From CAZNKU01 sp045654805 (GTDB taxonomy: Bacteria > Bacillota > Clostridia > Monoglobales > Firm-18), in the NCBI GenBank assembly GCA_045654805.1, contig JAZOOD010000046.1, forward strand, positions 1 through 52,582: 52,582 nucleotides of DNA, given 5' to 3'. Positions 8,569 to 17,826 of this stretch are shown piece after piece. The notes beneath the pieces are model-generated. The model did not search any database and was not told the DNA's origin. It worked only from the letters and a program-made list of their open reading frames with translations. The stretch's first letter is position 1. Each line of letters opens with the position of its first letter. A program made the position numbers and the translations under genes.

Positions 8569-8655
8569 GTAAAAAATAGTACAGAATGGACAAACCGAAT
8601 CCGAAGGTGTACGGGGGTACTCCGAGAGGTGAGATTTGTTCGTAATACAAAGCTA
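8569..8655 (+). repeat. Dispersed imperfect-palindromic intergenic repeat, copy A
   Basis: Lies between argG and argH. It shares GTAAAAAATA, then CAGAATGGACAAACC, CCGAAGG, a GTAC pair and GATTTGTTC...TAA with the reverse complement of the argJ-argB intergenic segment (copy B, 49308-49440). The inner arms GGACAAACC and GATTTGTTC and the GTAC/GTAC core make it imperfectly self-complementary. No protein is encoded. Confidence 0.65.
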
Positions 8656-8704
8656 TTTTATTTAGAAATTTGCTTATGCGAATTTCCGCAAAAATATTGA
8701 ATTG

Positions 8705-8745
8705 ATACCACTTCGCCATCTTGCAACAGGTAGCTGAAGTGGTAT
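8705..8745 (+). repeat. Stem-loop in the argH leader
   Basis: ATACCACTTC (8705-8714) and GAAGTGGTAT (8736-8745) form a perfect 10-bp stem around a 21-base loop, about 60 bp before argH. No T-run follows, so it is not a terminator. It could stabilise or process the argG-argH message, or be an operator. Confidence 0.45.
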
Positions 8746-8807
8746 TATGATTAAATTGCTTTGTATGGTCTGTGCATTTTTTAAACTGATTTGAAAGGAT
8801 AGATATT

Positions 8808-10178
8808 ATGGATAAAATGTGGGCAGGTCGTTTTGACAAGGCTCTTGATAAAATAGCTGACGATTTTAATTCATCACTTAGGTTTGACCACAAAATGTAT
8901 AAGCAGGATATTACAGGCTCTATGGCTCATGCTACAATGCTTGCTGCACAGGGTATAATCAGCCCAAAGGATTGTGAAGACATTTTGGAGGGTTTGCAGT
9001 CTATACTTAATGATATTGATGAGGGCAAGCTTACTTTTGATACAGATGCAGAGGATATTCATATGTTTGTGGAATCCGAGCTTACAAAGAGGATTGGTGA
9101 TACAGGTAAGAGACTGCATACTGCACGTAGCCGTAATGACCAGGTTGCTTTGGATATAAGAATGTACCTTCGTGACGAAACAAATGACATTATAGAGCTT
9201 GTGAAAAAGCTTATAAAAGTTGTGGTTAATAAGGCGGAGGAGTATAAAGATGCTATTATGCCGGGGTATACACACCTTCAAAGGGCGCAACCTATAACCT
9301 TTGCACATCATTTGCTTGCATATGGTATGATGTTTTCAAGAGATATTTCCCGTCTTGAGGATGCTGTTAAAAGGATGAATTATTCACCCTTGGGCAGTTG
9401 TGCATTATCAGGTACAACATATAATACAAACCGCTATATGGTAGCTGAAAAATTGGACTTTGACGGTATTACCCTAAACAGTATTGACGGCGTTTCCGAT
9501 CGTGATTTTTGTATAGAACTTATGAGTGCATATTCTACAATAATGATGCATCTTTCAAGATTTTCAGAAGAAATCATTCTTTGGGCATCTTGGGAATTTA
9601 AGTTTATAGAGCTTGATGATTCCTACACAACGGGCTCGAGTATTATGCCACAGAAGAAGAATCCTGATATGGCAGAGCTCGTAAGAGGCAAAACGGGCAG
9701 AGTGTACGGTAACCTTGTTGCAACACTTACTATGTTAAAAGGCTTGCCCCTTGCATACAACAAAGATATGCAGGAGGATAAAGAGGCTATATTTGACAGT
9801 ATTGAAACCTTGAAGATGTGCCTTGACGTATTTACCCCTATGATTGATACAATGAAGGCTATCCCCCAAAATATGTATGCTGCAGCACAAAAGGGCTTTA
9901 TTAATGCCACTGACCTTGCAGATTACCTTGTTAAAAAAGGTTTGCCTTTCAGAAGTGCGTATAAAATTGTAGGTACAATAGTAGGAGATTGTATTAAAAA
10001 GGGCATAGTTTTGGAAACAATGTCTTTGGATGAATACAAGGCTCAAAGTGAACTTTTCGATGAAGATTTATTTGAGGAAATTTCACTCAAAACCTGTGTT
10101 GAAAAACGTATTTCCGCAGGGGGTACAGGATTGAAATCTGTAGAAACTCAGATAGCGTATTTGAGGGATCTTATTTAA
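8808..10178 (+). CDS. argH: Argininosuccinate lyase
   Basis: The 456-residue protein belongs to the fumarase/aspartase superfamily and has the signature SSIMPQKKNPD at about residues 278-288, with the catalytic Ser in that loop. The HTARSRNDQVALD and GYTHLQRAQPI segments, typical of argininosuccinate lyase, are also present. It splits argininosuccinate into arginine and fumarate, completing the pathway begun by argCJBDF elsewhere in the window. AAAGGAT precedes the ATG. A terminator-like hairpin lies about 130 bp downstream. Confidence 0.97.
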   Translation: MDKMWAGRFDKALDKIADDFNSSLRFDHKMYKQDITGSMAHATMLAAQGIISPKDCEDILEGLQSILNDIDEGKLTFDTDAEDIHMFVESELTKRIGDTGKRLHTARSRNDQVALDIRMYLRDETNDIIELVKKLIKVVVNKAEEYKDAIMPGYTHLQRAQPITFAHHLLAYGMMFSRDISRLEDAVKRMNYSPLGSCALSGTTYNTNRYMVAEKLDFDGITLNSIDGVSDRDFCIELMSAYSTIMMHLSRFSEEIILWASWEFKFIELDDSYTTGSSIMPQKKNPDMAELVRGKTGRVYGNLVATLTMLKGLPLAYNKDMQEDKEAIFDSIETLKMCLDVFTPMIDTMKAIPQNMYAAAQKGFINATDLADYLVKKGLPFRSAYKIVGTIVGDCIKKGIVLETMSLDEYKAQSELFDEDLFEEISLKTCVEKRISAGGTGLKSVETQIAYLRDLI

Positions 10179-10310
10179 TAAATAGATATTGTGACATAGC
10201 ATATATTAAAACTATAACGAAGCTTTCTCCGCTTTATTATTTAAATATGAATTTGTTCATCTTTATCCAGCATCAACATCCGTTGTTTTTAAAAATTAAA
10301 ATTGCTTGTG

Positions 10311-10355
10311 ATATGCATTCTAAAAGTGTTTGGTTTTTGAATGCATATTTTTTTG
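10311..10355 (+). terminator. Rho-independent terminator after argH
   Basis: ATATGCATTC (10311-10320) pairs with GAATGCATAT (10339-10348) around an 18-base loop and is followed by a run of T. Confidence 0.65.
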
Positions 10356-10413
10356 GATTATTCTTTTAATTTAAATACATAATAGTACTATATGGTACAA
10401 CAGGAGGGAAATA

Positions 10414-11724
10414 ATGAAAGAATCTCTGTGGACAGATAATTTAAAATTACCGCAATTTAAAAGCTTGGATAGGGATGTAAAGACAGACGTTTTGATTATA
10501 GGTGGCGGTTTGTGTGGAATACTTTGTGCCTATTATCTTCATCGGAAAGGAGTAAACTATATCCTTGTTGAAGGTAATGAAATTGCATCGGGGATAACTA
10601 AAAATACCACTGCCAAAATCACATTACAGCACGGACTTATATATAAAAAAATAACGGACAGTTACGGCAGGGAAAATGCGCAGATGTACCTTAAAGCAAA
10701 CGAAATGGCTTTAAGGAAATATGAAAAAATGTGTAAAAATATGGATTGTAATTTTGAAAAGAAAGATGCATACACATATTCGTTGACTGACAGAGCAAAA
10801 ATCGAAGATGAGGTACGTGCTGTAAAAAACCTTGGATTTGAGTGTGATTATGTTGAAAACCTTGAACTTCCATTTAATACAAAGGGAGCTATAAGGCATA
10901 AAAATCAGGCACAGTTTCATCCTTTTAAATTTGTGTCCGAAGTTGCGAAGGGACTTAATATATATGAAAATACTTTTGTACGTGAGTATACACCTGATTA
11001 CGTTATAACAAATAATGGAAAAATCAAGGCGAACAAAATTATTGTGACAACCCACTTTCCGTTTATTAACAAACACGGGAGTTATTTTTTAAAACTGTAT
11101 CAGCACCGTTCATATGTGTCGGCATTCCGTAATGTTCCTGATTTAAACGGAATGTACGTGGATGAGGATAAGAAGGGAATGTCATTTAGAACTTATGGGA
11201 ATTTTATGCTCGTTGGAGGCGGCGGACACCGTACAGGAAAGCAAGGCGCAGCTTGGGATGGACTTGAAGATTTTGTGAAAAAGATTTATCCCGAAGCAAG
11301 ATTAAAATACCGCTGGGCGGCACAGGATTGTATGAGTCTTGATGGTATTCCATATATCGGCAATTATTCCAAAAATACTCCTGATATGTATGTGGCAACA
11401 GGTTTTAATAAATGGGGGATTACTTCGTCTATGGTTTCAGCAATGATTTTGACAGATATGGTGCAGGGAAGGAAAAACGAATTTGCAGATATATTTTCTC
11501 CACAGAGGAGTATGGTAAAGCCTCAACTTTTTGTAAACGGAATAGAGGCAACCATCAACCTTTTAATTCCTACAACAAAGCGTTGTCCTCACCTTGGATG
11601 CGCATTAAAATGGAATAAGGCGGAGCATACATGGGATTGTCCCTGTCACGGCTCAAGATTTCACGAGGACGGCAAATTAATTGATAATCCAGCAACGGGA
11701 GATGCTAACATTGATGAAATGTAA
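10414..11724 (+). CDS. FAD-dependent oxidoreductase with C-terminal Rieske domain
   Basis: Residues ~20-370 form a DAO-type flavoprotein: the dinucleotide-binding IIGGGLCG at 28-35 and a C-terminal ATGFNKWGIT FAD segment. Residues ~375-436 are a Rieske [2Fe-2S] domain with ligands Cys391, His393, Cys409 and His412. This fusion is known in Clostridia and cyanobacteria, but the substrate of such proteins is mostly unknown. It has no signal peptide. CAGGAGGG precedes the ATG. The next gene is the flavodiiron protein, so a role in electron transfer or oxygen tolerance is a reasonable inference. Confidence 0.9.
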   Translation: MKESLWTDNLKLPQFKSLDRDVKTDVLIIGGGLCGILCAYYLHRKGVNYILVEGNEIASGITKNTTAKITLQHGLIYKKITDSYGRENAQMYLKANEMALRKYEKMCKNMDCNFEKKDAYTYSLTDRAKIEDEVRAVKNLGFECDYVENLELPFNTKGAIRHKNQAQFHPFKFVSEVAKGLNIYENTFVREYTPDYVITNNGKIKANKIIVTTHFPFINKHGSYFLKLYQHRSYVSAFRNVPDLNGMYVDEDKKGMSFRTYGNFMLVGGGGHRTGKQGAAWDGLEDFVKKIYPEARLKYRWAAQDCMSLDGIPYIGNYSKNTPDMYVATGFNKWGITSSMVSAMILTDMVQGRKNEFADIFSPQRSMVKPQLFVNGIEATINLLIPTTKRCPHLGCALKWNKAEHTWDCPCHGSRFHEDGKLIDNPATGDANIDEM

Positions 11725-11732
11725 TTTTTTCG

Positions 11733-11761
11733 TTGAATATTTTAAAATTATGTGATACAAT
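11733..11761 (+). promoter_or_regulatory. Promoter of the flavodiiron protein gene
   Basis: TTGAAT (11733-11738), 17-bp spacer, TACAAT (11756-11761), about 30 bp before the start codon. Confidence 0.6.
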
Positions 11762-11792
11762 GATATTGATATTTTTATAGAGGAGAATAAAG

Positions 11793-12947
11793 ATGAATAT
11801 TTCAACAGATATTAAATATATAGGGGTAAATGACCACAAGGTTGACTTGTTTGAAGGTCAGTATATTGTGCCTAACGGCATGGCTTATAATTCATATGCA
11901 ATTATTGATGAAAAAATTGCTATTATGGATACGGTGGATGCAAATTTTACAGAAGAATGGCTTGGTAATATTAAAAACACACTTGGTGACAGAAAGCCTG
12001 ACTACCTTATAGTTCAGCATATGGAACCTGACCATTCTGCAAATATTATGAACTTTGTAAATGCTTATCCTGAAGCAAAGATAGTTTCATCATCAAAGGC
12101 TTTTGTTATGATGAAAAATTTCTTCGGTACGAATTTTGATGAAAGGCAGATTGTAGTAGGTGAGGGAGATACTATTTCACTTGGTAAGCATAACCTTACC
12201 TTTGTAACAGCACCGATGGTACATTGGCCGGAGGTTATTGTTACATATGACAGTACAGATAAGGTGTTGTTTTCGGCAGATGGATTCGGTAAATTTGGTG
12301 CATTGGATACTCAGGAAGATTGGGCTTGTGAAGCAAGACGTTACTATATCGGTATAGTGGGTAAATACGGTGCACAGGTACAGACATTGCTTAAAAAGGC
12401 GGCTGACCTGGATATACAGGCTATATGTCCACTACATGGACCTGTTCTTACTGAAAATCTGGATTATTACATAGGCCTTTACGATACCTGGTCAAGCTAT
12501 GAGGTTGAAAGCGAAGGTGTAGTTATTGCATATACTTCCGTTTATGGTAACACTAAAAATGCAGTAATGAAGCTTGCGGAAAAACTGGAAGCAAAGGGTT
12601 GTTCAAAGGTTGTAGTAAACGACCTTGCAAGATGTGATATGGCTGAAGCGGTGGAGGATGCATTCAGGTATGGTAAGCTTATCCTTGCTACAACAACATA
12701 TAACAATGATATATTCCCATTTATGCGTGAATTTATCAATCATCTTACAGAACGTAATTTCCAGAACAGAATAGTTGCATTTATAGAAAATGGAAGTTGG
12801 GCACCTGTTGCAGTAAAGGTTATGAAGGGGATGCTCGAAAAGGGTAAAAACCTTAATTTTGCGGAAACAGAAGTTAAAATTATGTCTGCGTTGAGTGAGG
12901 AAAGCGAAAAGCAGCTAGATGCTCTTGCAGATGAATTATGTAAATAA
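11793..12947 (+). CDS. Flavodiiron protein (A-type flavoprotein, O2/NO reductase)
   Basis: The 384-residue protein has a metallo-beta-lactamase-like diiron domain followed by a flavodoxin domain. Diiron ligands are all visible: His76, Glu78, Asp80, His81, His144, Asp163 and His215. The FMN-binding loop is YTSVYGNTK near residue 250. It reduces O2 to water (or NO to N2O) using electrons from rubredoxin, whose gene follows 25 bp downstream. There is no fused rubredoxin or NADH-oxidase domain, so this is the simple class A form. It protects strict anaerobes from oxygen. Confidence 0.95.
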   Translation: MNISTDIKYIGVNDHKVDLFEGQYIVPNGMAYNSYAIIDEKIAIMDTVDANFTEEWLGNIKNTLGDRKPDYLIVQHMEPDHSANIMNFVNAYPEAKIVSSSKAFVMMKNFFGTNFDERQIVVGEGDTISLGKHNLTFVTAPMVHWPEVIVTYDSTDKVLFSADGFGKFGALDTQEDWACEARRYYIGIVGKYGAQVQTLLKKAADLDIQAICPLHGPVLTENLDYYIGLYDTWSSYEVESEGVVIAYTSVYGNTKNAVMKLAEKLEAKGCSKVVVNDLARCDMAEAVEDAFRYGKLILATTTYNNDIFPFMREFINHLTERNFQNRIVAFIENGSWAPVAVKVMKGMLEKGKNLNFAETEVKIMSALSEESEKQLDALADELCK

Positions 12948-12972
12948 TATAAAATTTTAGGAGGTAATTATT

Positions 12973-13131
12973 ATGAAAAAGTATGTATGTGACGTTTGCG
13001 GATGGGTTTATGATGAAGAACTTGGTGCGCCTGAACAGGGTATTGCACCTGGAACAAAGTTTGAAGATTTACCTGATGATTTTGAATGTCCTCTTTGCAG
13101 TGTAGGCAAGGATATGTTTTCAGAACAATAA
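12973..13131 (+). CDS. Rubredoxin
   Basis: A 52-residue rubredoxin with both iron-ligand pairs, CDVCG (Cys6, Cys9) and CPLCS (Cys39, Cys42), and the conserved GWVYDEE and GTKFEDLPDD segments. It carries one electron at a time to the flavodiiron protein encoded just upstream. GGAGG lies about ten bases before the ATG, and a terminator follows, so the two genes form one operon. Confidence 0.96.
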   Translation: MKKYVCDVCGWVYDEELGAPEQGIAPGTKFEDLPDDFECPLCSVGKDMFSEQ

Positions 13132-13139
13132 CAATTAGT

Positions 13140-13177
13140 TCCCGCATTAGGTTCTTTACTATGTGCGGGATTTTTTG
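13140..13177 (+). terminator. Rho-independent terminator after rubredoxin
   Basis: TCCCGCA and TGCGGGA pair around a 17-base loop (13147-13163) and are followed by a T-run. It overlaps the region just before the ZIP transporter's ribosome site. Confidence 0.75.
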
Positions 13178-13195
13178 TATGTGAAGGAGTTTGTT

Positions 13196-13948
13196 ATGAA
13201 TTTGGTTTTACTTACAGCTTTAGGGGTTGGAGGAGCAACTGTAATAGGTGCCTTGATAGGTTTTATATTTAAGGAAATGTCTCACAAATTTTCCGATATC
13301 GTCCTTTCTTTTGCGGCAGGGGTTATGCTTGCGGCTGCGGTATTGGGACTTGTTATACCCTCATTGGATTATGGTGGAAGGTATGGCATTGTAATTACTG
13401 TTGCGGGAATTTTTACAGGTGCAATTTGTTTGAATTTGATTGATAAATTAGTACCTCATCTTCATAAGCTTGTGTGTGCAGACATAGAAGAACATAATAA
13501 TACAAATTTAAGTAAGGTGTTGCTTTTTGTTACTGCTATTGCTATACACAATCTTCCTGAGGGAATAGCGGCAGGAGTGGGTTTTGGTTCTGGTGATACC
13601 TCTCAGGCACTTTTAATAGCCGGAGGTATTGCTTTGCAGAATATTCCCGAGGGTATGGTAATTATAGCCCCTATGATTGCGGCAGGAGTGAGTACAAAAA
13701 GGACTTTTGTATGTGCTATGTTTACCGGACTTGTTGAAGTTGTTGGTACTCTTATAGGATATTTTGCGGTAAATATTGCCTCAGTTATATTACCATTTGC
13801 ACTTGCTTTTGCAGGCGGTACAATGCTTTATGTTATAAGCGATGAAATGATACCCGAAACACATGCCCACGGAAGTGAGCGGGGTGCTACTTATGCGCTT
13901 TTAGTTGGTTTTTGTATTATGCTTATAAGTGATGTTCTTTTGGGTTAA
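13196..13948 (+). CDS. ZIP family divalent metal transporter
   Basis: The 250-residue ZIP protein has about eight membrane segments and both metal-site helices: HNLPEGIAAGVG and QNIPEGM, the pattern of the ZupT/GufA branch. It imports zinc, iron or manganese down a gradient; specificity cannot be read from sequence. The start is ATG 13196, eight bases after GAAGGAG; an upstream in-frame extension from 13163 would begin inside the rubredoxin terminator. The protease-like gene follows 18 bp downstream. Confidence 0.9.
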   Translation: MNLVLLTALGVGGATVIGALIGFIFKEMSHKFSDIVLSFAAGVMLAAAVLGLVIPSLDYGGRYGIVITVAGIFTGAICLNLIDKLVPHLHKLVCADIEEHNNTNLSKVLLFVTAIAIHNLPEGIAAGVGFGSGDTSQALLIAGGIALQNIPEGMVIIAPMIAAGVSTKRTFVCAMFTGLVEVVGTLIGYFAVNIASVILPFALAFAGGTMLYVISDEMIPETHAHGSERGATYALLVGFCIMLISDVLLG

Positions 13949-13966
13949 TTACAGGAAGATAAACAT

Positions 13967-14518
13967 ATGCCAATATTAAAAATTAACAACGAGATTATCA
14001 GTTATAATTTAACATATAAAAAAGTAAAAAATATCAACCTCCGCATAAAGCTTGACGGAAGCATATGTGTTTCTGCAAATAAAAGGGTTTCGCAAAAGGT
14101 GATTGATGATTTTTTGCAGTCTAAAGCAGATTTTATACTTAAGACATTAGAAAAGTATAAATATATATCAGAAGAGCCTCAAATCCGGTATTTTTCAGAA
14201 GATGAAATATGTAGGGTAATAACCGAACTTTGTGAGAAGGTGTATCCATATTTTGAAAAAAGGGGCATAAAATACCCACAAATCAAATTTCGTAATATGG
14301 TGTCACGGTGGGGGAGTTGCCATCCGGCAAAGGGCATTATAACCTTTAATATAAAGCTTATGTATGCACCCATAGAATGTATAGAGTATGTGGTACTTCA
14401 CGAATTCACACATTTTTTACAAGCAAACCATTCTGATGAATTTTATGGCGAATTATCAAAGGTGTGCCCTGACTGGAGAACGTGCATAAAAAGACTCAAA
14501 AATGTTAGGGTAGAATAG
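13967..14518 (+). CDS. YgjP-like M48 family metallopeptidase (DUF45)
   Basis: The 183-residue protein has the zinc motif HEFTH (His145, Glu146, His149) within VVLHEFTHFLQANHSDEF, preceded by the family's SRWGSC segment (about residue 110). Members are SprT/WSS1-like single-domain metalloproteases of unclear substrate, sometimes encoded with restriction enzymes, which is not the case here. It is cytoplasmic. The ribosome site (ACAGGAAG) overlaps the end of the ZIP gene region, so the two are probably co-transcribed. Confidence 0.85.
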   Translation: MPILKINNEIISYNLTYKKVKNINLRIKLDGSICVSANKRVSQKVIDDFLQSKADFILKTLEKYKYISEEPQIRYFSEDEICRVITELCEKVYPYFEKRGIKYPQIKFRNMVSRWGSCHPAKGIITFNIKLMYAPIECIEYVVLHEFTHFLQANHSDEFYGELSKVCPDWRTCIKRLKNVRVE

Positions 14519-14528
14519 ATATTAATTG

Positions 14529-14557
14529 TTGAAATGTCAGTAAAATTATGTTATAAT
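14529..14557 (+). promoter_or_regulatory. Promoter of the CocE-like hydrolase
   Basis: TTGAAA (14529-14534), 17-bp spacer, TATAAT (14552-14557), about 48 bp before the TTG start. Confidence 0.7.
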
Positions 14558-14605
14558 TTAAATATCTGGATTTTTACATAACAAATATGGTCGGAGGAAT
14601 AAAAA

Positions 14606-16186
14606 TTGATAAATTATGCAGCAGATTATAAGTACATAAATTCAAATGATGTAAAGCTGTTTACGGTGACGTTATTGCCTGATGCAACAGGTAAATTTCC
14701 TGTTGTCATAATTCGTAACCCATATGTTGATGAATATGAAAACGAATATGAAGACAACATAGTTGTTTCATACGTTAATGAATATAAAGAGTGGCTTAAA
14801 AACGGATATGCAATTGTTATTCAACACTGCAGAGGAAGAGGAAAAAGTGAGGGAGACTGCATACCATATATAAATGAACGTGAGGACGGTCTTAACCTTC
14901 AGAACTGGGTTAGAAAACAGCCGTTTTATAACGGTGAAATATTTCTTAAAGGCAGCAGTTATACCTCGTCGGTTCACTATGTAACGGCACCCTTTGCCGA
15001 TGACATAAAAGGAGCGGTATTTTCTGTTCAGGACAGTGAAAGGTATAACATATGTTACCGAAACGGATTTTTGAAAAAGGCCTTACATGGTTCCTGGTAT
15101 GTGAAGATGTACAAGGTAAAATCACATATTAAAAAGAATTATACCGATGATTCTTTTGATATTCTTCCGATGAAAGATTTTACAAAAACAGTTTTTGGTG
15201 AAGTGTCATATGATTTTGATGAAGTGCTTAAAGCACCAAATCCTGACAATAAATTCTGGAATACAGAGTTTGGAGGAATTAATGCCAAAAATGCTACCAA
15301 AAACGTTAAATTTCCAATACTTTTGACTACTGCTTTTTACGATATTTACACAGGCGGCGTATTTGATATGTGGAAAAATATGAGCGAAATCACAAGGGAA
15401 ATGTCCGCACTTGTTGTGTCAGCTTATGACCACAGTGACAGATGTAATCCTGATGAATCAATAGTATTTCCAAATGGAAAGCGAACAGAAAATTTTGGTA
15501 ATTTTTATGAAATAGTTTGGTTTAATTTCGTCAGAGGAAAAGCTGAAAAACCACCTTTTGAAACAGGAATGATTACATATTACAATTTGTTCAAAAACTG
15601 TTGGGAAACTGATAATTTTTTATCTTCAGCCGATACTATGAGGATTGATTTGGGTGACGATGAGATTACATATGTATATAATCCATTCGATGCCCCAAAA
15701 TTCAAAGGCGGGTTGTCAAGAGCTTTTGGAGGAAGTGTTTATCAGGATAAGCCAAATTCGCGTTACGATATTATATCACTATATTCAAAACCTTTTGAAG
15801 AAGATGTTTGCGTAAAGGGTAAAATGTCCGCAAAGCTTACGGTTAAGTCCGACTGTGAAGATACCTGTTTTTATATTCGTGTAAGCATTGAAAAGGAAAA
15901 CGGAGATTTCGGTTTAAGGGATGATATAACTTCCCTGTGTTATCAACTTGGTGAATATGAGCCTGATTCCGTTGTTACACTTGATTTTGATTTTGACGAG
16001 CATGCCTTTTTAATAAAAAAAGGAGAACGATTGAGGATTGATATATCCTCTGCGGACAATGAACATTATGTGCGTCATACAAATCAAAAGGGATTATACA
16101 GTGAACAGACAACAGCAAAAATAGCACACAATACAGTGTATTTGCAAAAATCATATTTGATTTTACCAATAAAAAATAATTTGTAG
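14606..16186 (+). CDS. CocE/NonD family hydrolase (X-Pro dipeptidyl-peptidase-like)
   Basis: The 526-residue protein has an alpha/beta-hydrolase N-terminal region and a C-terminal beta-sandwich (X-Pro dipeptidase C domain, ~340-520). The oxyanion/nucleophile elements are CRGRGKSEG and GSSYTS with likely nucleophile Ser118. AFYDIYTGG and the later AYDHSD supply Asp and His candidates. Family members cleave acyl esters or X-Pro peptides; the substrate here is unknown. The start is a TTG eight bases after GGAGGA, with a consensus promoter upstream. No signal peptide is present. Confidence 0.85.
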   Translation: MINYAADYKYINSNDVKLFTVTLLPDATGKFPVVIIRNPYVDEYENEYEDNIVVSYVNEYKEWLKNGYAIVIQHCRGRGKSEGDCIPYINEREDGLNLQNWVRKQPFYNGEIFLKGSSYTSSVHYVTAPFADDIKGAVFSVQDSERYNICYRNGFLKKALHGSWYVKMYKVKSHIKKNYTDDSFDILPMKDFTKTVFGEVSYDFDEVLKAPNPDNKFWNTEFGGINAKNATKNVKFPILLTTAFYDIYTGGVFDMWKNMSEITREMSALVVSAYDHSDRCNPDESIVFPNGKRTENFGNFYEIVWFNFVRGKAEKPPFETGMITYYNLFKNCWETDNFLSSADTMRIDLGDDEITYVYNPFDAPKFKGGLSRAFGGSVYQDKPNSRYDIISLYSKPFEEDVCVKGKMSAKLTVKSDCEDTCFYIRVSIEKENGDFGLRDDITSLCYQLGEYEPDSVVTLDFDFDEHAFLIKKGERLRIDISSADNEHYVRHTNQKGLYSEQTTAKIAHNTVYLQKSYLILPIKNNL

Positions 16187-16242
16187 TCCTAATTTAATAT
16201 GAATTTAAAATATTTGTATCCAATAAAGAAAAGGGGAGATTT

Positions 16243-17670
16243 ATGATGAAAAAGACTGTGCAAGACATTATGGCATTTATTAAGGAACATGACATTAAAA
16301 TGGTTGATTTTAAAATGGTTGATATCAACGGTCAATATCGTCACGTTACAATCCCTGCTAAAAACTTTTCCGAAAAGACAATGAAAAACGGTATAGGCTT
16401 TGATGCCTCAAACTATGGTTATGCTGTGGTTGAAAAGAGTGATATGGTATTTATCCCTGACCCTGATACTGCTGTTATTGACCCATTTTGCGAAATTTCC
16501 ACATTATCTATGACGGGTAATGCAATGATTATTGATAACCCTGAAAACAGACCTTTGGCACAGTACCCAAGAAATATAGTTCTTGCCGCAGAACAGTATA
16601 TGAAGGACAGCGGAATTGCAGACACTATGCTTATTTTACCTGAATTTGAGTTTTATCTTTTTGATCAGGTTGGTTGGGAAGTTAAGCCAGATTCTATAGG
16701 TATGATGCTGGATGCCAACCAAGCACATTGGAACAGTGCAGTTGACGGGCTTGGTAACGTGGTTGCAAAACAGAAAAATTATCATATTGCAAAGCCTTTT
16801 GACGTATCATATGAGGCACGCAGTGAAATGTGTATGCTAATAGATGATGCAGGTATTGCTCTTAATTATCATCATCCTGAAGTTGGTGCAGGCGGTCAAT
16901 TTGAAATAGAGCCTGAACTTGGACAGATGTCAAAAATGGCAGATGCTACGATGATGATTAAATATATTATTCATAATACTGCAAGGAAGTATGGAATGTC
17001 CGCCACATTTATGCCAAAGCCTGTTATGGGTGAAGCGGGAAATGGTATGCACGTACATATGTTGCTTTTAAAGGATGGGGAGCCTGTATTTTCCGATGAT
17101 AACGGTTATTCCAACTTAAGTAAAGAGGCTCACTATTTTATGGGCGGTTTGCTTAAGCATATTGCGTCACTTTGTGCATTGACTAACCCAAGCACAAATT
17201 CATTTAAGCGTTTGGTACCTGGTTTTGAGGCTCCCGTTACTGTCGGTTATGCTACATCTAACCGCAGTGCAGTTATCCGTATCCCTGCATATGCTAAGGA
17301 GCCTTCTTTAAGGAGATTTGAACTCAGAAATCCCGATGCTACCTGTAATCCGTATTTCTGCTATGCGGCAATCCTTATGGCAGGTCTTGATGGTATTAAA
17401 AATAATATTGACCCTCATGCAAACGGTTGGGGGCCATACGATATGAATTTATTCCATTTAAGCGATGAAGAAAAGGCTAAACTTAAGCACTTGCCTACAT
17501 CACTTGAACAGGCCCTTGATGCCTTGGAGGCCGACCACGACTATTTAACAGCAGGCGGTGTATTTCCTGAAGAATTGATTAAAAACTTTATTGCAACAAA
17601 ACGTGACGAATGCCGTCAACTTGCAGCAATTCCTCACCCTGCAGAATTTGATAAATATTATAACCTTTAA
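16243..17670 (+). CDS. glnA: Type I glutamine synthetase
   Basis: At 475 residues it has GS I length. Landmarks include the beta-grasp N-domain (MVDFKMVDINGQYRHV), the metal-binding PEFEFYLF (about residue 130), the ATP-site KPVMGEAGNGMHVH and the RRFELRNPDATCNPY segment. It makes glutamine from glutamate, ammonia and ATP, and dodecameric assembly is known for the family. No GlnR gene is adjacent, and no GlnR box was recognised. Two tandem ATG codons follow GGGGAG. A strong terminator follows. Confidence 0.95.
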   Translation: MMKKTVQDIMAFIKEHDIKMVDFKMVDINGQYRHVTIPAKNFSEKTMKNGIGFDASNYGYAVVEKSDMVFIPDPDTAVIDPFCEISTLSMTGNAMIIDNPENRPLAQYPRNIVLAAEQYMKDSGIADTMLILPEFEFYLFDQVGWEVKPDSIGMMLDANQAHWNSAVDGLGNVVAKQKNYHIAKPFDVSYEARSEMCMLIDDAGIALNYHHPEVGAGGQFEIEPELGQMSKMADATMMIKYIIHNTARKYGMSATFMPKPVMGEAGNGMHVHMLLLKDGEPVFSDDNGYSNLSKEAHYFMGGLLKHIASLCALTNPSTNSFKRLVPGFEAPVTVGYATSNRSAVIRIPAYAKEPSLRRFELRNPDATCNPYFCYAAILMAGLDGIKNNIDPHANGWGPYDMNLFHLSDEEKAKLKHLPTSLEQALDALEADHDYLTAGGVFPEELIKNFIATKRDECRQLAAIPHPAEFDKYYNL

Positions 17671-17678
17671 TACATAAA

Positions 17679-17723
17679 GGGAGAGCAGCAAAATGTATTT
17701 TATTTTGCTGCTCTCCCTCTTAA
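17679..17723 (+). terminator. Strong rho-independent terminator after glnA
   Basis: A perfect 16-bp stem (arms 17679-17694 and 17702-17717, starting GGGAGAGCAG) with a 7-base loop, followed by a T-rich run. Confidence 0.9.
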
Positions 17724-17746
17724 TTTTATCGTTTAAATAAATATGC

Positions 17747-17775
17747 TTGAAAATGCTATATGAATGTGTTACAAT
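17747..17775 (+). promoter_or_regulatory. Promoter of the diguanylate cyclase
   Basis: TTGAAA (17747-17752), 17-bp spacer, TACAAT (17770-17775). It lies inside the nominal N-terminal extension of the open frame, which supports the later start at 17827. Confidence 0.65.
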
Positions 17776-17826
17776 TTAAATATAAACTTGTTTTTATATA
17801 AAATCATTGAAAAGGAAAGAGTAGCA

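Noticed and set aside
8874..9311. 145-codon open frame on the minus strand over argH
   Set aside because: Fully opposite a clear argininosuccinate lyase, no ribosome site and no protein-like pattern.
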